From Tachypleus tridentatus (Eukaryota > Arthropoda > Merostomata > Xiphosura > Limulidae), in assembly GCF_004210375.1 (NCBI RefSeq), contig NC_134831.1:41822035-41886034 (forward strand): a DNA stretch of 64,000 nucleotides, given 5' to 3'. Of this stretch, positions 44,615-56,629 are shown piece after piece; within the stretch, counting starts at the first letter, position 1; every line of letters starts with the position of its first letter. The notes beneath the pieces were generated by a model that saw only the letters and a list, made by a program, of their open reading frames with translations, did not search any database and was not told the DNA's origin. Made by a program: the position numbers and the translations under genes.

Positions 44615-45857
44615 TTAAGCCTAAAAATTATCGGAAGGATCCATGCTGATCCCATATAGTTTTTGTAAAAATTATTTTCAATATTATTTATTCATCTTCT
44701 TGCTTGTGGGTCCTTGACTGTTTTTGACACATTGTTTTTAATAACATAAATCATAAAAAAATAATGTTAAGAAAAAATACTATTAATTACAGTATTATAG
44801 TATTAATACTGTAGTTTTTTAATTGATTGCTTTTAGAGTATTTTTATTTTGCAAAAAAAAATAGAGCGATTTTTCGCCAAATTTTATTACATTTTTTGAC
44901 ATTGAGTGACATTCAGTATGTGTAATTGTATCCCCACCGGTAGCGGACTATATAATAACAATTGGTATAGGCTATTTGATTGTTAGACAAATATCACTTT
45001 CCATGTATGCGCTCACATTACTCTATTTTAACTTTTTCGTGTTACTGATAATATAAAATAAAAACTTTTCTCAGACAGAACATACGTCATTGTTTTTATC
45101 CGTTTATCAATGCCTGCATAGTCCTTATTTATTTATAAGATAAATCGTATGAAAACTGGTAGAACTTTAAAACACAAATCACCAAGTAATTTTATCACCA
45201 ATTATTCTTTCTTAAAATTTATTCCTGGTTATTCCACTGGAATAGAAGGAAAACATGTAATAAATAATAATGTTGAAATACTTATGTAGAGTTATAGATT
45301 TGATTGATTCGGCAATTGGACTATATATATTATACTTTAATCTGTGCTTTTTGTGCAAATAAATGTTGGGTTTACTTGTGCAACACATCCACTGCTAAAC
45401 CAGGATCTTCATCTGGTACCATATGTACTTTTCCTCATATTGTTCGTTACGATTTGCATTTTTCTGGACAATGACTGACCTCGGTGGCTCGAGTATAAAA
45501 AGGTCATCCATATTACTCTCATGTACAGCGTGGGTGCTCTGTTGATTATCTTGCTCTTTCCCCCACCCCCCAAAAAAAGAAATAAAAATAAACGACTTTT
45601 CTACGATTGACATAACAATGTTCCAGTTAAAACTAATGTACTTACTTACTTGAAGTAACTCTGGGAGTGGTGGTGGTGATGTTACCGTGATTAAACAGAA
45701 GACGAGAGAGCGAGCAACGTTTCTCAAGACAAATTACGTTTTGACATGTGAAACAAAATTAACCATTTCAATAGTTGTTATTTTTTGTTGAAAATTGAAA
45801 CCTGTTTTTTATTAGACTCACAATGATTCCCAAACACAATTAAACAAAGACATTTTT
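44615..45857. other. AT-rich non-coding stretch
   Basis: A minus-strand frame at 45395-45727 contains a donor-like site (rc CAA|gtaagtaag at about 45650) preceded by a Pro-rich TSPPPLPELLQ. The acceptor is unclear. Nothing else is supported. Confidence 0.35.
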
Positions 45858-46130
45858 GGCTCGGCATGGCCAGGTGGTGTGGACGTTCAACTCGTAATCT
45901 GACGGTTGTGGGTTCGAATCCACGCCACATCAAGCATGCTATCCCTTTCAGCCGTGGGGGCTTTATAACTTGACAGTCAATTCCACTATTTGTTAGCGAG
46001 AAAGTAGCCCAAGAGTTGGTGTTGGTTGTTGATGACTAGCTGTGTTCCCGCTAGTTTGACATTGCTAAATTGGGGACAACTAGCGCTGTAGCCCTCGTGT
46101 TGTTTTGCGCGAAATTCAAAACAAACAAAC
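45858..46130 (+). mobile_element. SINE A, full length
   Basis: ggctcggcatggccaggtgg, gtgggttcgaatccacgcc, atccctttcagccgtggggg, cccaagagttggtgttggtt and tgttttgcgcgaaattcaaa. Confidence 0.94.
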
Positions 46131-46689
46131 AATGAGAAGATTGCCTGACCAGTCAGGTGAATCGCTTGTTAGGAACTATGTTGAAAATGACAGTACATAA
46201 AATATCCATAAATTTCAATAGAGAATAAAAAAATACTGTGTAATTCTATATAAATTATATATATATATACGTTGTGGAAACTTTCGTTGCAATAAAATAA
46301 TAGAATCTCCATATTCACAAAATACTGGAAGTTTTTGTTAACTCTTAAGTCAGATTCTAACAGGTGTCTTTCCTAAAGCTTTTAAGGGCTAACCTAAATC
46401 CTGCGAGGTTTTGGCCTATATTTTTCAAATTGTATTAACTGTTGCGACGTCTTTGTTTCTTGATTGTAGTAGGACAAATTATAGAAACAATGACATCACC
46501 ATACAACTGGTTGGATTCACTAATGTATGTAGCTTCCTCCAGGATAAGGAGTCACACTAAGGCTACATAATGTAATAAATTTGTCGCGTGAAGGAAAAAA
46601 TACTTCGAAGGACATCGAGCGTAAAAATAGTTCTTTCAAACATAGTGAGAACAATGTTGGAGAAGCGGTAGTACTGGAAGATTTTGGCC
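46131..46689. other. AT-rich non-coding stretch
   Basis: Short (TA)n run near 46254-46270. Nothing else is supported. Confidence 0.4.
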
Positions 46690-46975
46690 AGGGGAAGGAG
46701 TGCAATACTGGTAGCTTCAGTTCTGTGGGGTACTAGTACTGGTAGACTCGATATGGGAGGAAGTATTAGTAGTGGTAAGTTCGAGTGGAGTGGAGTACTA
46801 CTACTGGTAGCTTCAGTTCTGTGGGGTACTGGTACTGGTAGACTCGATATGGGAGGAAGTATTAGTAGTGGTAAGTTCGAGTGGAGTGGAGTACTACTAC
46901 TGGTACTACCACTAGTACTGGTAGGTTCAGTTCTGGGGGGAACTAGTACTGGTAGATTTAGTTTTGGGAAGTATT
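46690..46975 (+). repeat. 96-bp minisatellite, open in one frame
   Basis: Two near-identical 96-bp units start at 46708 and 46804, with a partial third. The + frame reads VASVLWGTSTGRLDMGGSIS per unit. Inside each unit a shorter actactggta/tactggtag motif repeats. The 97-residue frame has no flanking gene signals and is most likely not expressed. Confidence 0.85.
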
Positions 46976-48185
46976 AGTAGGTAGGTTTGGTCTGAGATTG
47001 CCTTGTTTGTTTTGATGTTTATCAGTCAGTATGTGAAGTTTATTTAAACTGACTGATTGGCGGACAGCCGGCTGATCGAAGTACGTCTATTAAGCCAAAT
47101 GTACCTAAAAACTTGAAAATTCCACTAAGGTGTATCTAGTACGTATCTAAATATTTCTTGAAATGGCCAATTTGTATCTTAAGTAGTCTGCAATTATGAT
47201 GAGTGAAACAGAATCAAACTGTGTTAATAGTTCAGTAGTTGATTGATCATCCTAGCAGCGAAGAAAGATAAACATTTACCTCTCTAAGATGGCCGAGGAT
47301 TCATTAGAGAGACGTGAACCATTCTGGACCATCCAAATGTCTGATTTTATGTTTTTACTCCATTGAATCTCACATTACGCAATACGTAGGCTGATCGCTG
47401 TCTAATTTCAAACAGCTGACCAGAGAGAGAGCAACCAGTTTTCTAGAACATGCCGCTAGCACGACATTGGTTGTGATACAGTTATTGTGTTTTAGCAGCT
47501 CAAAGCGCAGATCGAACATTGGACCTACTAACACGGCAGCTACCGGTCCTCGCTCGGTTCTAGCTCGAACCATAGAATTGAAGCTTTATATTTTAATTTA
47601 CAGACAGTAGTTCCCGTTCTTTTAATTGTAGTTTGTCTTTCACATTTTTTCACGTAATGTATAATTTAGTTATAATCGGGTGGCGTTTCGCTATGCAAGC
47701 CGAACTTTATCTACTCTCTTTCACTAATGCTCTTAATGGCTTCATGTAGAGTGGTTGTTACACTTAAAAAAACATGAAACATGGCACAAAACTGTTACAC
47801 TTCAAAGCTGGCCCCGTTACAGATGTAAATCATTAACGTTGATTTTGTTTTTTAGCATGAAAAAAAGAATAATAATAATAATAAGAGATTAACAAAACAA
47901 AAAGGGGGGTGAAGTGACCTAGCTTATTACGTTGTTTAAAAACATTTCATGGACATTTATTGTTCTCAAATACGATTAAAGATCTACCTTCCTTTCATAC
48001 CTTCTAAAGCCTGATAAAATATGAACAGATCTTTACACTCAGCTGACTTGGCTTCTTTTAATTGGTTAATCTGGGATGCCTCGTCTTTTGAGGTGGAAGC
48101 TTTATTTCGAAGCACAGTTTCTGATCATTTCTAGGCACGCGCACTGTAGGTGGCTGAGATTAAACGAGAACATGCAAGAAACTTT
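46976..48185. other. non-coding stretch with a GC-richer open frame
   Basis: The minus-strand frame 47370-47573 begins with an ATG (MVRARTERGPVAAVLVGPM) in sequence clearly richer in GC than the surroundings. It could be an exon; no domain is recognisable. Otherwise nothing. Confidence 0.3.
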
Positions 48186-48428
48186 GTTTTGATTTTCGCG
48201 CAAAGCTACGCGAGGGCTATATGCATTAACCGTTTCTAATTTGGCAGTGTAAGACTAGAGGGTCATCACCACCCACCACCAACCCTTGAGCTACTCTTTT
48301 ACCAACGAATTTTTGATGTAACACTATAACTCCACCACAGCCCGAAAGGGCGAACATATTTGGTGTGACGGGGATTCGAACTCGCGACCATCGCATTACG
48401 AGTCGAGCGTCCTAACCACTTGGCTATT
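48186..48428 (-). mobile_element. SINE A, diverged
   Basis: The + strand reads ttttcgcgcaaagctacgcg, tcatcaccacccaccaccaa, cccgaaagggcgaacatatt, gacggggattcgaactcgcg and aaccacttggctatta. The ggcagctag segment is missing. Confidence 0.9.
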
Positions 48429-49401
48429 AAAGATTAAAAACTACAAATTAAATTCTCCCAAACGAGTTGTATACAACCTCTTGCCATTGTAATATAATTA
48501 TTTTAAATAAAATTAATGAAATGATAGATCAACTTTTTGTTTTACTTGCACAATAATTTATTTGTAAAATTTAAAACATATAAGTAGAAAAAAAACTTTT
48601 AAAACTCTTCGTGCTTGTACGGAAATAATTTCACAATCTTCGGGAGAATAAGTCACGAAATACACATCAAGTTTCCTATAAACTTGTGTACGTGTATAAT
48701 TAATATGTTTTTACAGTGATGTCCATTACAACAACGATCTCCAAAAGTTTACTTCCATGGCACCTGGGCCTAAATCTATATTCATTTTGTTTTTAACACT
48801 TTCTAAGGATTCTTTGAAATTTGGTTCATCTCTTCTATTACCTGTTTAGGTATTTTTTATATTATCCCAGTCAATAACACGTGTAGACTTTGCTACATGT
48901 TCTGCCAAAACCGATTCTTCCATTGTTTTAATTAGCCCACAGCATTTTTATGTTATTTTACTGTAAATTTGAAGTTCCTACTTGTCTGTCCAGTAGACCA
49001 CAAGTACATGAAATATTATATGAACCATGTTTATCTTTTAATTATTGTGCAGGAATACCGTTGATGTCTGCTATTAATTTTATTTTTGCCCAAGTACTGG
49101 CTTGTTTAATGTATTGAATATAATTATTGTATTCGATTCAGTAGTGGAGTAACTTTATGGTTAGCGTGCAAGGCAAAGGATCGATGTGTCGGGGACTTAT
49201 TTAAATGCTTTGTGTTTTCATCGTGAGTGTGTTATAAAAGTGGATGTCACTTTTTTTTTCTCTTGATACCTAGAGACGGAAAAGTTTATGTAACGGGGAG
49301 GTGAGTGGGTAGTGGTTTTGACTTTATTCTGATCATTCGCTCAAAATTAGGGACAATAATACCCAGCATTCTGCGGGTTTTACTTTATTTGTACTAATGT
49401 C
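48429..49401. other. non-coding stretch with possible SINE relic
   Basis: At about 49206-49373, gtgtgttataaaagtggatg, gaggtgagtgggtagtggtt and aaaattagggacaataat look like a very decayed SINE A. Confidence 0.35.
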
Positions 49402-49405
49402 AAAC

Positions 49406-49518
49406 CTCGGGGTCTCAGGAGTAAGTCTGAGGGCTTATAACTTAAAGATTGGGTTTCGATACCCCTTGTAAGTAGAATACGGATCTCCATAGTGTAGCTT
49501 TCTGCATATCTAAAAACC
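49406..49518 (+). mobile_element. SINE B
   Basis: ctcggggtctcaggagtaag, tctgagggcttataactta, gattgggtttcgataccc and catagtgtagctttctgca. Confidence 0.75.
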
Positions 49519-50029
49519 ATACAACCTTAGAATATCAAAATGGCCCCTAATTTCACCAGTTAACAAATACGAACAAGATTAGTGTTACAATTGCTCTGTT
49601 GTTGTTGTTTTTTAACCAGTTCATTGCTCTGCACAATAAGCGGCAAAAAGATGAAGTTGTATAATTTGTAATATGTGATTAAGAACGGGTAATGAACCGC
49701 ATAAAAAGTAAATAGGTAATTAGTGGGTTAAATAAACTGTGTCGACTTACGGCCGAATTGTACAGATTGCTCCTTATCGATTTCCTTTTATATCAGGCTA
49801 TTGCATATGAAATGTCAGATTTTCATGTGCAAATTTGAAACTCGATTTTTAGTGGCTGAAAGAGAAGTATTGTCTTAGATTTGTCAGAATAACATAGTAT
49901 ATTGTTTGGTTCATTTGAAGCTCACGTTATTTTTCTTATTTCATAATCTAAATCATATTTATACTGATTCTTGTCACCATTGAAAAAAATTGTATTCGTG
50001 TAATTTTATTGTACAAACTCAAGCTTGGT

Positions 50030-51116
50030 CACAATGCGACGACAGCATCTCTTAATATCAATCATGCATTTGGTGTTGGCACAGCTAATGATCGCATAGC
50101 ACAGCGTTGGTTTAGGAGATACAGCCATTAATAAGGAAGAATCGAAGGCCTTAGTTGAATCAGATACTCGCCAAACCATGAGAGAACTTGCCGACAGACT
50201 TAATGTTTATTAATATATAGTTTCCCGACGTCTTGAATCAATTGGTAAGGTGAAAAAGCTAGATAAATGGGTGTGTACCTCACGAATTGACTGAAAACCA
50301 TCAAACAAAATGAGTTGGAACCAATTTCAACTCGTTTCTCCTAGAATTGTCATCTGTGATGAAAAATGAAGTCTTTATGGCACTGCTTTACTGTGAATAA
50401 GAACCAAAGCCAGCTAGCTAGCTCTTCGTCATAAGAAGTTTATGATCAGTGTTTGGCGGTCGCTAGCAGATGTCATCCAGTATTCATTCGTAAACCCAGG
50501 GAAATAATAACAGCGGATAAATATTGTTGGGAACTTAAAATTATGCATCAAAAGTTGTCTTCCCTTTATGCCAAACATGCTCGCCCTTTCAGCCGTGGGG
50601 GAGTTATAAAGTGACGGTAAATCCTACTACTCGTTGGTAAAAGAGTAGCCCAAGAGTTGGCGGTGGGTGGTGACGACTAGCTGCCTTTCCTCTAGCCTTA
50701 CACTGCTAAATTAGGGACAGCTAGCGCAGATAGCCCTCGAGTAGCTTTTCGCGAAATTCAAAACAAAACAAACCAAAAGTTGTCACGGAAACATCCAATA
50801 ATAGTCAATTCCATTGGACCCATTCTTGTTCGTGACAATGCTAGACCCCATGCCTCACGAGTTACTGTTCAAAAACTAAACGAACTTGAGTATGAAATTT
50901 TACCTAATCCACCATATTCACCAGGTCTTTCCCCTACAGGTTATTGCTTTTTAAACACTTGGAAATATTTGTAAAGGAAATAAACGTTTGCAAATCAAAG
51001 GCCAATTGAAAGTGCCTTTAGAAACTTCATTGCATCAAAGGATGCCCAGTTGGTATTTATAAACATACAACTCGTTGACACAAGTGTCAAGTCTAAAGTA
51101 GCTTATTTTGATTAAA
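50030..51116 (+). pseudogene. mariner transposase remnant, catalytic Asp lost
   Basis: In order: NINHAFGVGTANDRIAQRWF (50056-50115, the DNA-binding half), RELADRLNV (about 50181), IGKVKKLDKWV (50240-50272), VICDEK (about 50350), ITADKYCWEL (about 50510), MHQKLS, [SINE], then RKHPIIVNSIGPILVRDNAR and LPNPPYSPGLSPTGYCF. The second catalytic Asp (RDNARPH) is kept. The third, 34 residues on in this DD34D family, is Gly (SPTG). Several stops and frame changes lie before the SINE. This resembles the Hsmar1/SETMAR-type mariners (from memory). Confidence 0.88.
50560..50773 (+). mobile_element. SINE A nested in mariner, 11-bp target duplication
   Basis: Flanked by caaaagttgtc at 50549-50559 and 50774-50784. 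The copy is 5'-truncated: it starts at gccaaacatgctcgcccttt, lacking the tRNA-like head, after a short ttccctttat of unclear origin. Centre and tail (gtagcttttcgcgaaattca) are intact. The same transposase frame continues across the two target repeats. Confidence 0.95.
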
Positions 51117-51231
51117 TAAGTAAATCAACAAAAAGATATGCTTTTTTCACATTATCCTTTAAAAATCCAACATTTCATATGCAACAACGTGATAGCTTAT
51201 GAATGTATTTTCGCTGTTCAATGCGGCTGTG

Positions 51232-51353
51232 GTCCCTGTTGGAACAGCGGTAAGTCTTCAGATTTACAACCATAAAATCAGGGTTTCGATTCTTCTTGGT
51301 GGACATGGTTGATAGCCCCATGTGGCTTTGCTATAAGAAAACACGCACGCACA
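51232..51353 (+). mobile_element. SINE C with aged target duplication
   Basis: cagcggtaagtcttcagatt, tacaaccataaaatcagg, gtttcgattcttcttggtgg, gatagccccatgtggctttg and ctataagaaaacac. Flanks atgcggctgtg and gtgcggttgtg (51221 and 51354) are a two-mismatch duplication. Confidence 0.88.
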
Positions 51354-51792
51354 GTGCGGTTGTGTAGTTAACAGTTTGTTTATGTCTTTCGTTTTTTGTT
51401 TGATTTTTCTGTTTTTCCCGTTTTCTCATCCTTAAGAAGACAGAAGGCAAAAAGCATTTTTTTTATATAAAAATGTTTTGCTCTTTTCGTGTTCGTCGGT
51501 AGTGACATATTGTTCTGTTGTTTGTACTTGGTTTATTAAAATGAGATGAAAAACTGTTTTTCCCCGTACGCGTTTATCGATCGAACCAATTCTATAAGCT
51601 TATTTTATATTGCACCAGTTGCTATGGTTACATGACGTTTGATAATAGCACAAAAGCAGTGCGGGACGACAACATTGTATGTTTGTATGTATACAAATTA
51701 ATTTAGTCACTTACTAAAATTGTTTATGATACGAAAAAAATAAATAAAATGAGAAGTATTTATCTGTTTGGATCTCCATCTATTGTCTATCA

Positions 51793-51990
51793 GGCCTGGC
51801 GTGGCCAGGTGGGTTAGGGCGTTCGACTCGTAATCTGAAGGTCGAGGGTTCGAATATCCGCCATACCAGACATGCTCGCTCTTTCAGTCGAGGGGCGTTA
51901 CAATGTGATTGTCAATCCTATTATTCGTTGGTAAAAGAGTAGCCCAAGAGCTAGCGATGGGTGGTGACGACTAGCTGCCTTTCCTCTAGT
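51793..51990 (+). mobile_element. SINE A, 3'-truncated
   Basis: ggcctggcgtggccaggtgg, gagggttcgaatatccg, gctctttcagtcgagggg, aaaagagtagcccaagagct and gactagctgcctttcctcta, then it stops before the tail. Confidence 0.93.
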
Positions 51991-52824
51991 AGTAGTATAC
52001 ATGTAGTATGTTTAACCATAAATAGACCACACTATTACGCCTATAAAGTATTGTTTGCTTAATAATTATTATATTATAATGTGCTGCTTCACCCAAGTAT
52101 CTAGTCTGTCTGGCCATTTATATATAAATTTCCTTGTCTGGCTGGCTGTATGTCTTCGGTTAGATATATATCTGTTCTCATCTGTGTATATCTGCCCATC
52201 CGTATTTTATTGTCTTTCTGTGTGTATATGCATAAATACAGAGGTTAAATATTATCGTTAAAAGAATGCAGCAAACTTCTCAAACTTCATCATAATACAT
52301 ACCAACTAGTTGTCCAAGTTTAGGGTTAACTCCGGGCTCCACTCCCCTGGCCTACCCGGGGTTTATTGGTGCTTGTGAGAAATTTTGATAGAAACACGCC
52401 GTGCTTGTCAAGTGTTATCCTCCCTTCCTTCAGAGTGTTTATCTAAAGCATTACAAGCTAAACCCAGCGGGGAAGAAAGCACAAGAAATCCGTAATATTG
52501 AAGTGGACTGACCATAAAGTACAGTAAGCACGTGCACGCTTTATAAGCAAATAACCAGCTCGTATTCTTCTTGTCTACAGCTGTTTGTGATTAGGATGTG
52601 ATAAACGGACATTCTTTGTTTGCCTAGGTGTTCAGTCTTAATATGTAAGGGAAGCGGCCCCCTTTCCCCCTTTGGGAGAAAGTAAGTGATTGACTTTCTC
52701 TGACGCAGCGACACCTCCTGGGAAATGTAATTGATTTTGATTAAATGTGTCATGTAGACATAAACACCTTACAGCAATGTTTTTCCATGATACCCATTCA
52801 ATTAGTCTGCGCTTTGTTTAACAG
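51991..52824. other. non-coding stretch
   Basis: Around 52330-52370 there is a small GC-rich inverted sequence (ccgggctccactcccc ... tacccggggttt). A T-rich 68-residue open frame at 52055-52261 is unrecognised. Confidence 0.35.
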
Positions 52825-52934
52825 AAAGGGTTTCGCACTACGCTTCTAAATTCTTTCTGTCAACACGTCAAATTACTTGTTTCCACTTCAAGCGAAAGTC
52901 CTTAATTAATGAGAAACGCATGCTTGCTTGGCAG
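52825..52934 (+). CDS. weak candidate exon or recursive splice site (110 bp)
   Basis: Acceptor cgctttgtttaacag, one frame open (from the third base) for 36 codons ending NEKRMLAWQ, and a strong donor CAG|gtaagc. The phase does not match the phase-0 series, and a 36-codon open run is not significant alone. The donor's own upstream sequence (tgcttgcttggcag) also looks acceptor-like. Confidence 0.2.
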
Positions 52935-55304
52935 GTAAGCCTACTGAGAGATAGAGAGATAGAAGGGGCGGAGCTTTACCGATCACAAAATATGCGTACG
53001 TGGTTGTTCGGGCTCGTATAATAAGACACTGGCGGATGTAGGAAGAACAATATACGAGTTAAGATTCAGTTAATAGATTCGGTGTTTAATATCAAAACCA
53101 AAAGATTATTAAAAAGGAAATATTCCTAAGGGGACCGCTTGTAAATGTACACTTTACATGGCTGAATACTGTATAGAAATGTTTTATTTAAGAAATGTGA
53201 TTTTTTTATTTATTTCTTTTACTTTTAAACTGGTTTTATTTTTGTATTAATTGCTTCAAAATAACAAAATTAAATCCATTAATATGCGTTTTTTTGTTCG
53301 TTCAACTAAGGAAATTATTTATTGTACATTTTGTACACTGTCTTACCGTTTATTAGTTGGGCTAAATGAAAGAGCAAAGCTTTAAAAGAATTTAGATAAT
53401 CTGTTTGTAAAAGTAATAAATTATAGCGAAGATAAAACACGCTATGAAGATAGTAGCTATAAGAGGCTTTGATATATCTGTTATACAAGTAGAGGGAAAA
53501 AAGTAATACATTGCAAAGTGAAAGCTATGATGAAGTTATAAAGATACGAGATAAAAGAAGAAAAAACTCAAAGAAGACAACGCAAAGATCGACTAAAGGA
53601 TTCGAGACAGAAAGAAAAAGGAAACTGAATGAACAGCATATGTGGTACTTTCGTATTTCCTAGGAAATAGGCTATAGATTATGCAGAAGGCAGAATTGTT
53701 GTTTTATAAAACCAATATTAATATATTATAACGCAATGTAAAGAACCATTGTAATTTTATATCTTTTGTTACTTTAGGCTTTATGGTGCAATGGCGTATT
53801 TCTACGTATGCGTCGCGCTGTGAATATTTTGGTATACATTTTGAAACTACGCAAGAAAAACTGCATCATTGTAACAAAGCCTAGAAAAGTAATATATCGC
53901 ACTTATAATACACACGGTTGCCCCACATGTCGAAAGGGTTTAGTTATTTAGTTCAGATACCCAGTCTTAACATTAAACAACAATGATTTGAATGGAATGT
54001 TCGCTTCTTAGAAAATACTGCAACAGTGTTGAACAGTACTTAAGGAGACAACTACCTTTTTGATGTACAATGAAATATGGTAATGGTAAATATGCAAGAT
54101 GTTTGTTGCTAGGTGGGACATCGGAAGAGAGTTCTCATTTTATATGATGATCCTCAAACAGTTGGAAACGTCAAGATTATAAAAGTAGATGTACAACTTA
54201 TGTAAGTGTTTTGTCACAGCCACTGTTGACTTTTGTGAAGGAGACAGTTTCTTTTCCAAAACATAGACATGCCAACGGTCTCGGGTAGGACTTAATTAGA
54301 ATGAGGTAAAATAAAGACAACAAGAAATCATCTAACCCTTCAAGGCTATTTTTAAGTATCTACTCTTGAGAAAAGTTAAAATGTAAATCCTTTGTTTCGC
54401 AGGAAATCCTCAATTTCCTTTTAAAGTCCTGTAAAGTTCGTAAACCCACTTCTACTCACTGGCTACTCATTCTGTAAATCAGTCATCCTTTTCTATAGGT
54501 CAAACTGTCTACTGGAACATAACTTGTCTTTTTGAAATCTTAATTCTTCGTCTTTTTATCCTGATGTCTTCAGAATACAACACAAATAAATCAGAAGCAT
54601 TTATCCCATCGATCGACCGGATAATCTTTCATCTTGTTTTTCTCAAGATAAAATCACTTAAGAGATCTTATCCTCCTAAGTTAACCCTTTCATCCCCAGA
54701 ATCATCCCAGATGTCCCTTTTTGAACCCCTTTTAGCAAGGCAATATCCATTCTTAGTTAAGGAGACTAAACCGTATGAAATGTATCGAATGTGGAGGCCT
54801 CACTAGTGATTTATTGAAATGTTAATCTCCTGTCTTGTAGCGTCAGTATGTCTATAAATACACCGTAAAACACTTACCACTAACAACCACTAGCTTCAGT
54901 GGATAGAGTGACTTCACCACCACATCAAAATCCGTTTATTTTGTATTAAACTTGTGATCCATATCTTGGCAATCCATATGCACTGACTCCCACTTACAGT
55001 AATTAAAAGTCATTTATCCAACTTACCCATTGATGCGAGTCATTCTGTAATACCTCGTCTTATTTATTACAGCTAGAAATATCCAAGGATTGAAACTTTA
55101 CTAATTATGTCCTATTATCACCTTGAATTTATATAAGAAAAAGAAGGGCACACACACACACCGCTAGTAACTGGATTTCATTAATAACAACCATGTGCTT
55201 TCTCCTGTACAATCATCCTGTAATTCAATTATCAGATCTTTGCCAAATTCCTAATGATGTACCTTTCCTAGTTATTTTTTTTGTAACACCTTATAAAAGC
55301 TTGT
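52935..55304. other. plain AT-rich non-coding stretch
   Basis: At 53779, after ttttgttactttag, a + frame stays open for 58 codons (start ALWCNGVFLRMRRAV, contains HGCPTCRKG); it lacks a donor and is probably chance. The ATG-initiated frame 54564-54806 is unrecognised. No SINEs lie here, an unusually long gap for this window. Confidence 0.35.
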
Positions 55305-55558
55305 GGTTGGGGGGGCGCTCGGCTTGCAGTTTTAGGGTTGCTGGTTCGAATTCCCGTCCCACCAAACATGCTCACTTTTTAGCCATGGGGCGTTACAATG
55401 TGACGGTCATTCCTACTATTAGTTGGTAGAAGAGCAGATCAAGAATTGGCGGTGAATGGGGATTACGAGCTGTCTTCCCTGTAATCTTTCATTGCTAAAT
55501 TAGGTACGGCATACTCACATAGTCTTCGTGTAATTTTCGCGAAATTTAAAACAAACCA
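55305..55558 (+). mobile_element. SINE A, diverged full length
   Basis: gctggttcgaattcccgtcc, caccaaacatgctcactttt, gttggtagaagagcagatca, gagctgtcttccctgtaatc and gtgtaattttcgcgaaattt. Confidence 0.9.
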
Positions 55559-55612
55559 GTAAAAGGTTGTCGAAATTGAGTACTCCGATTGCGCACCCTT
55601 TTCATCATTCAG

Positions 55613-55885
55613 TTTGTTTTTTGAATTTCGCGCAAAGCTACTCGAGAGCTATCTGCGCTAGCCGTCCCTAATTTTGCAGTGTAAGACTAGAGGGAAGGCA
55701 GCTAGTCATCACTACCCACCGCCAACTCTTTGGCTACTCTTTTACGAACGAATAGTGGGATTGACCGTCACATTATAACGCCCCCACGGCTGAAAGGGCG
55801 AGCATGTTTGGTGCGACCGGGATTCGAACCCGCGATCTTCGGATTACGAGTCGAACGTCTTAACACACTTGGCCATGCCGGGCCC
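55613..55885 (-). mobile_element. SINE A, well preserved, 10-bp target duplication
   Basis: Flanked by catcattcag at 55603-55612 and 55886-55895. The + strand has aatttcgcgcaaagctactc, agggaaggcagctagtcatc, cgcccccacggctgaaaggg and acttggccatgccgggcccc. It sits 54 bp from the + strand copy at 55305-55558. Confidence 0.95.
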
Positions 55886-55895
55886 CATCATTCAG

Positions 55896-56574
55896 ATGAG
55901 TAACATTATAGAAAAACAAAAACAGGTTATTAAGGCAAGGTTCCAAGTTGATGAATCCGAGATGGCTGTCTTATGGTATCACATTTCACTAAATTAAAAT
56001 TATTCTGCAAAGTTTTTTTTTTATCGAATTCTCTAGAATTTATTTCTATTCCATAAGAAAGACTAACCGACTGATAATTTCCACGGCAACTCTTTATAAC
56101 TTTTTTAAAAGTAAAAGTAATAACATGAGCGACTATTTTTAACACTCAGTTGAGGTACCTGCCGACTCTCTGTTGACACATCAAAAACTGAAAGAGAGAG
56201 TTTGGATTACATTAATTATATATTACACTAAGTATCGGGAAGAGTATACAAACAGTATCGTTGATGGTAGGGAAGGAAGATAAACAATATTGCAACATTT
56301 AACTAATTCAACATAAGTTTAATCGGCTTATTGTTTATGTATAATTAAAATTATTTCGGCATCTTTGTTTTCGGCCCTTTTTATTTTTGGCAGCCCCCAA
56401 GAAAAAGCTTCACGGCACCCACTTTGGGAGGTATTGCCCTCGTCTACTAGATCCTTGAAGTATACTGAATAACATTCAGAAGAGCAGATATTTATATATT
56501 AGGATAATTCAAGCGAACATTCATTAATCTGTACAGAGGAAAGGGAAATTAAACCAAAATGATGATGCCATTTC

Positions 56575-56629
<55 letters not shown>

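Larger units (their letters stand above)
49801..51184 (+). mobile_element. mariner-family element with nested SINE A
   Basis: The left terminus ttgcatatgaaatgtcagat and the right terminus atccaacatttcatatgcaa are inverted repeats matching at about 20 of 22 positions. TA precedes the left end; the right flank has CA, probably a mutated TA. The span is 1384 bp, or about 1.16 kb after removing the SINE and one target repeat. The transposase remnant runs left to right. Confidence 0.9.

Noticed and set aside
53779..53955. 58-codon open run after an acceptor, with a CPTC motif
   Set aside because: No donor or poly-A signal context; an open run of this length is expected by chance in 64 kb.
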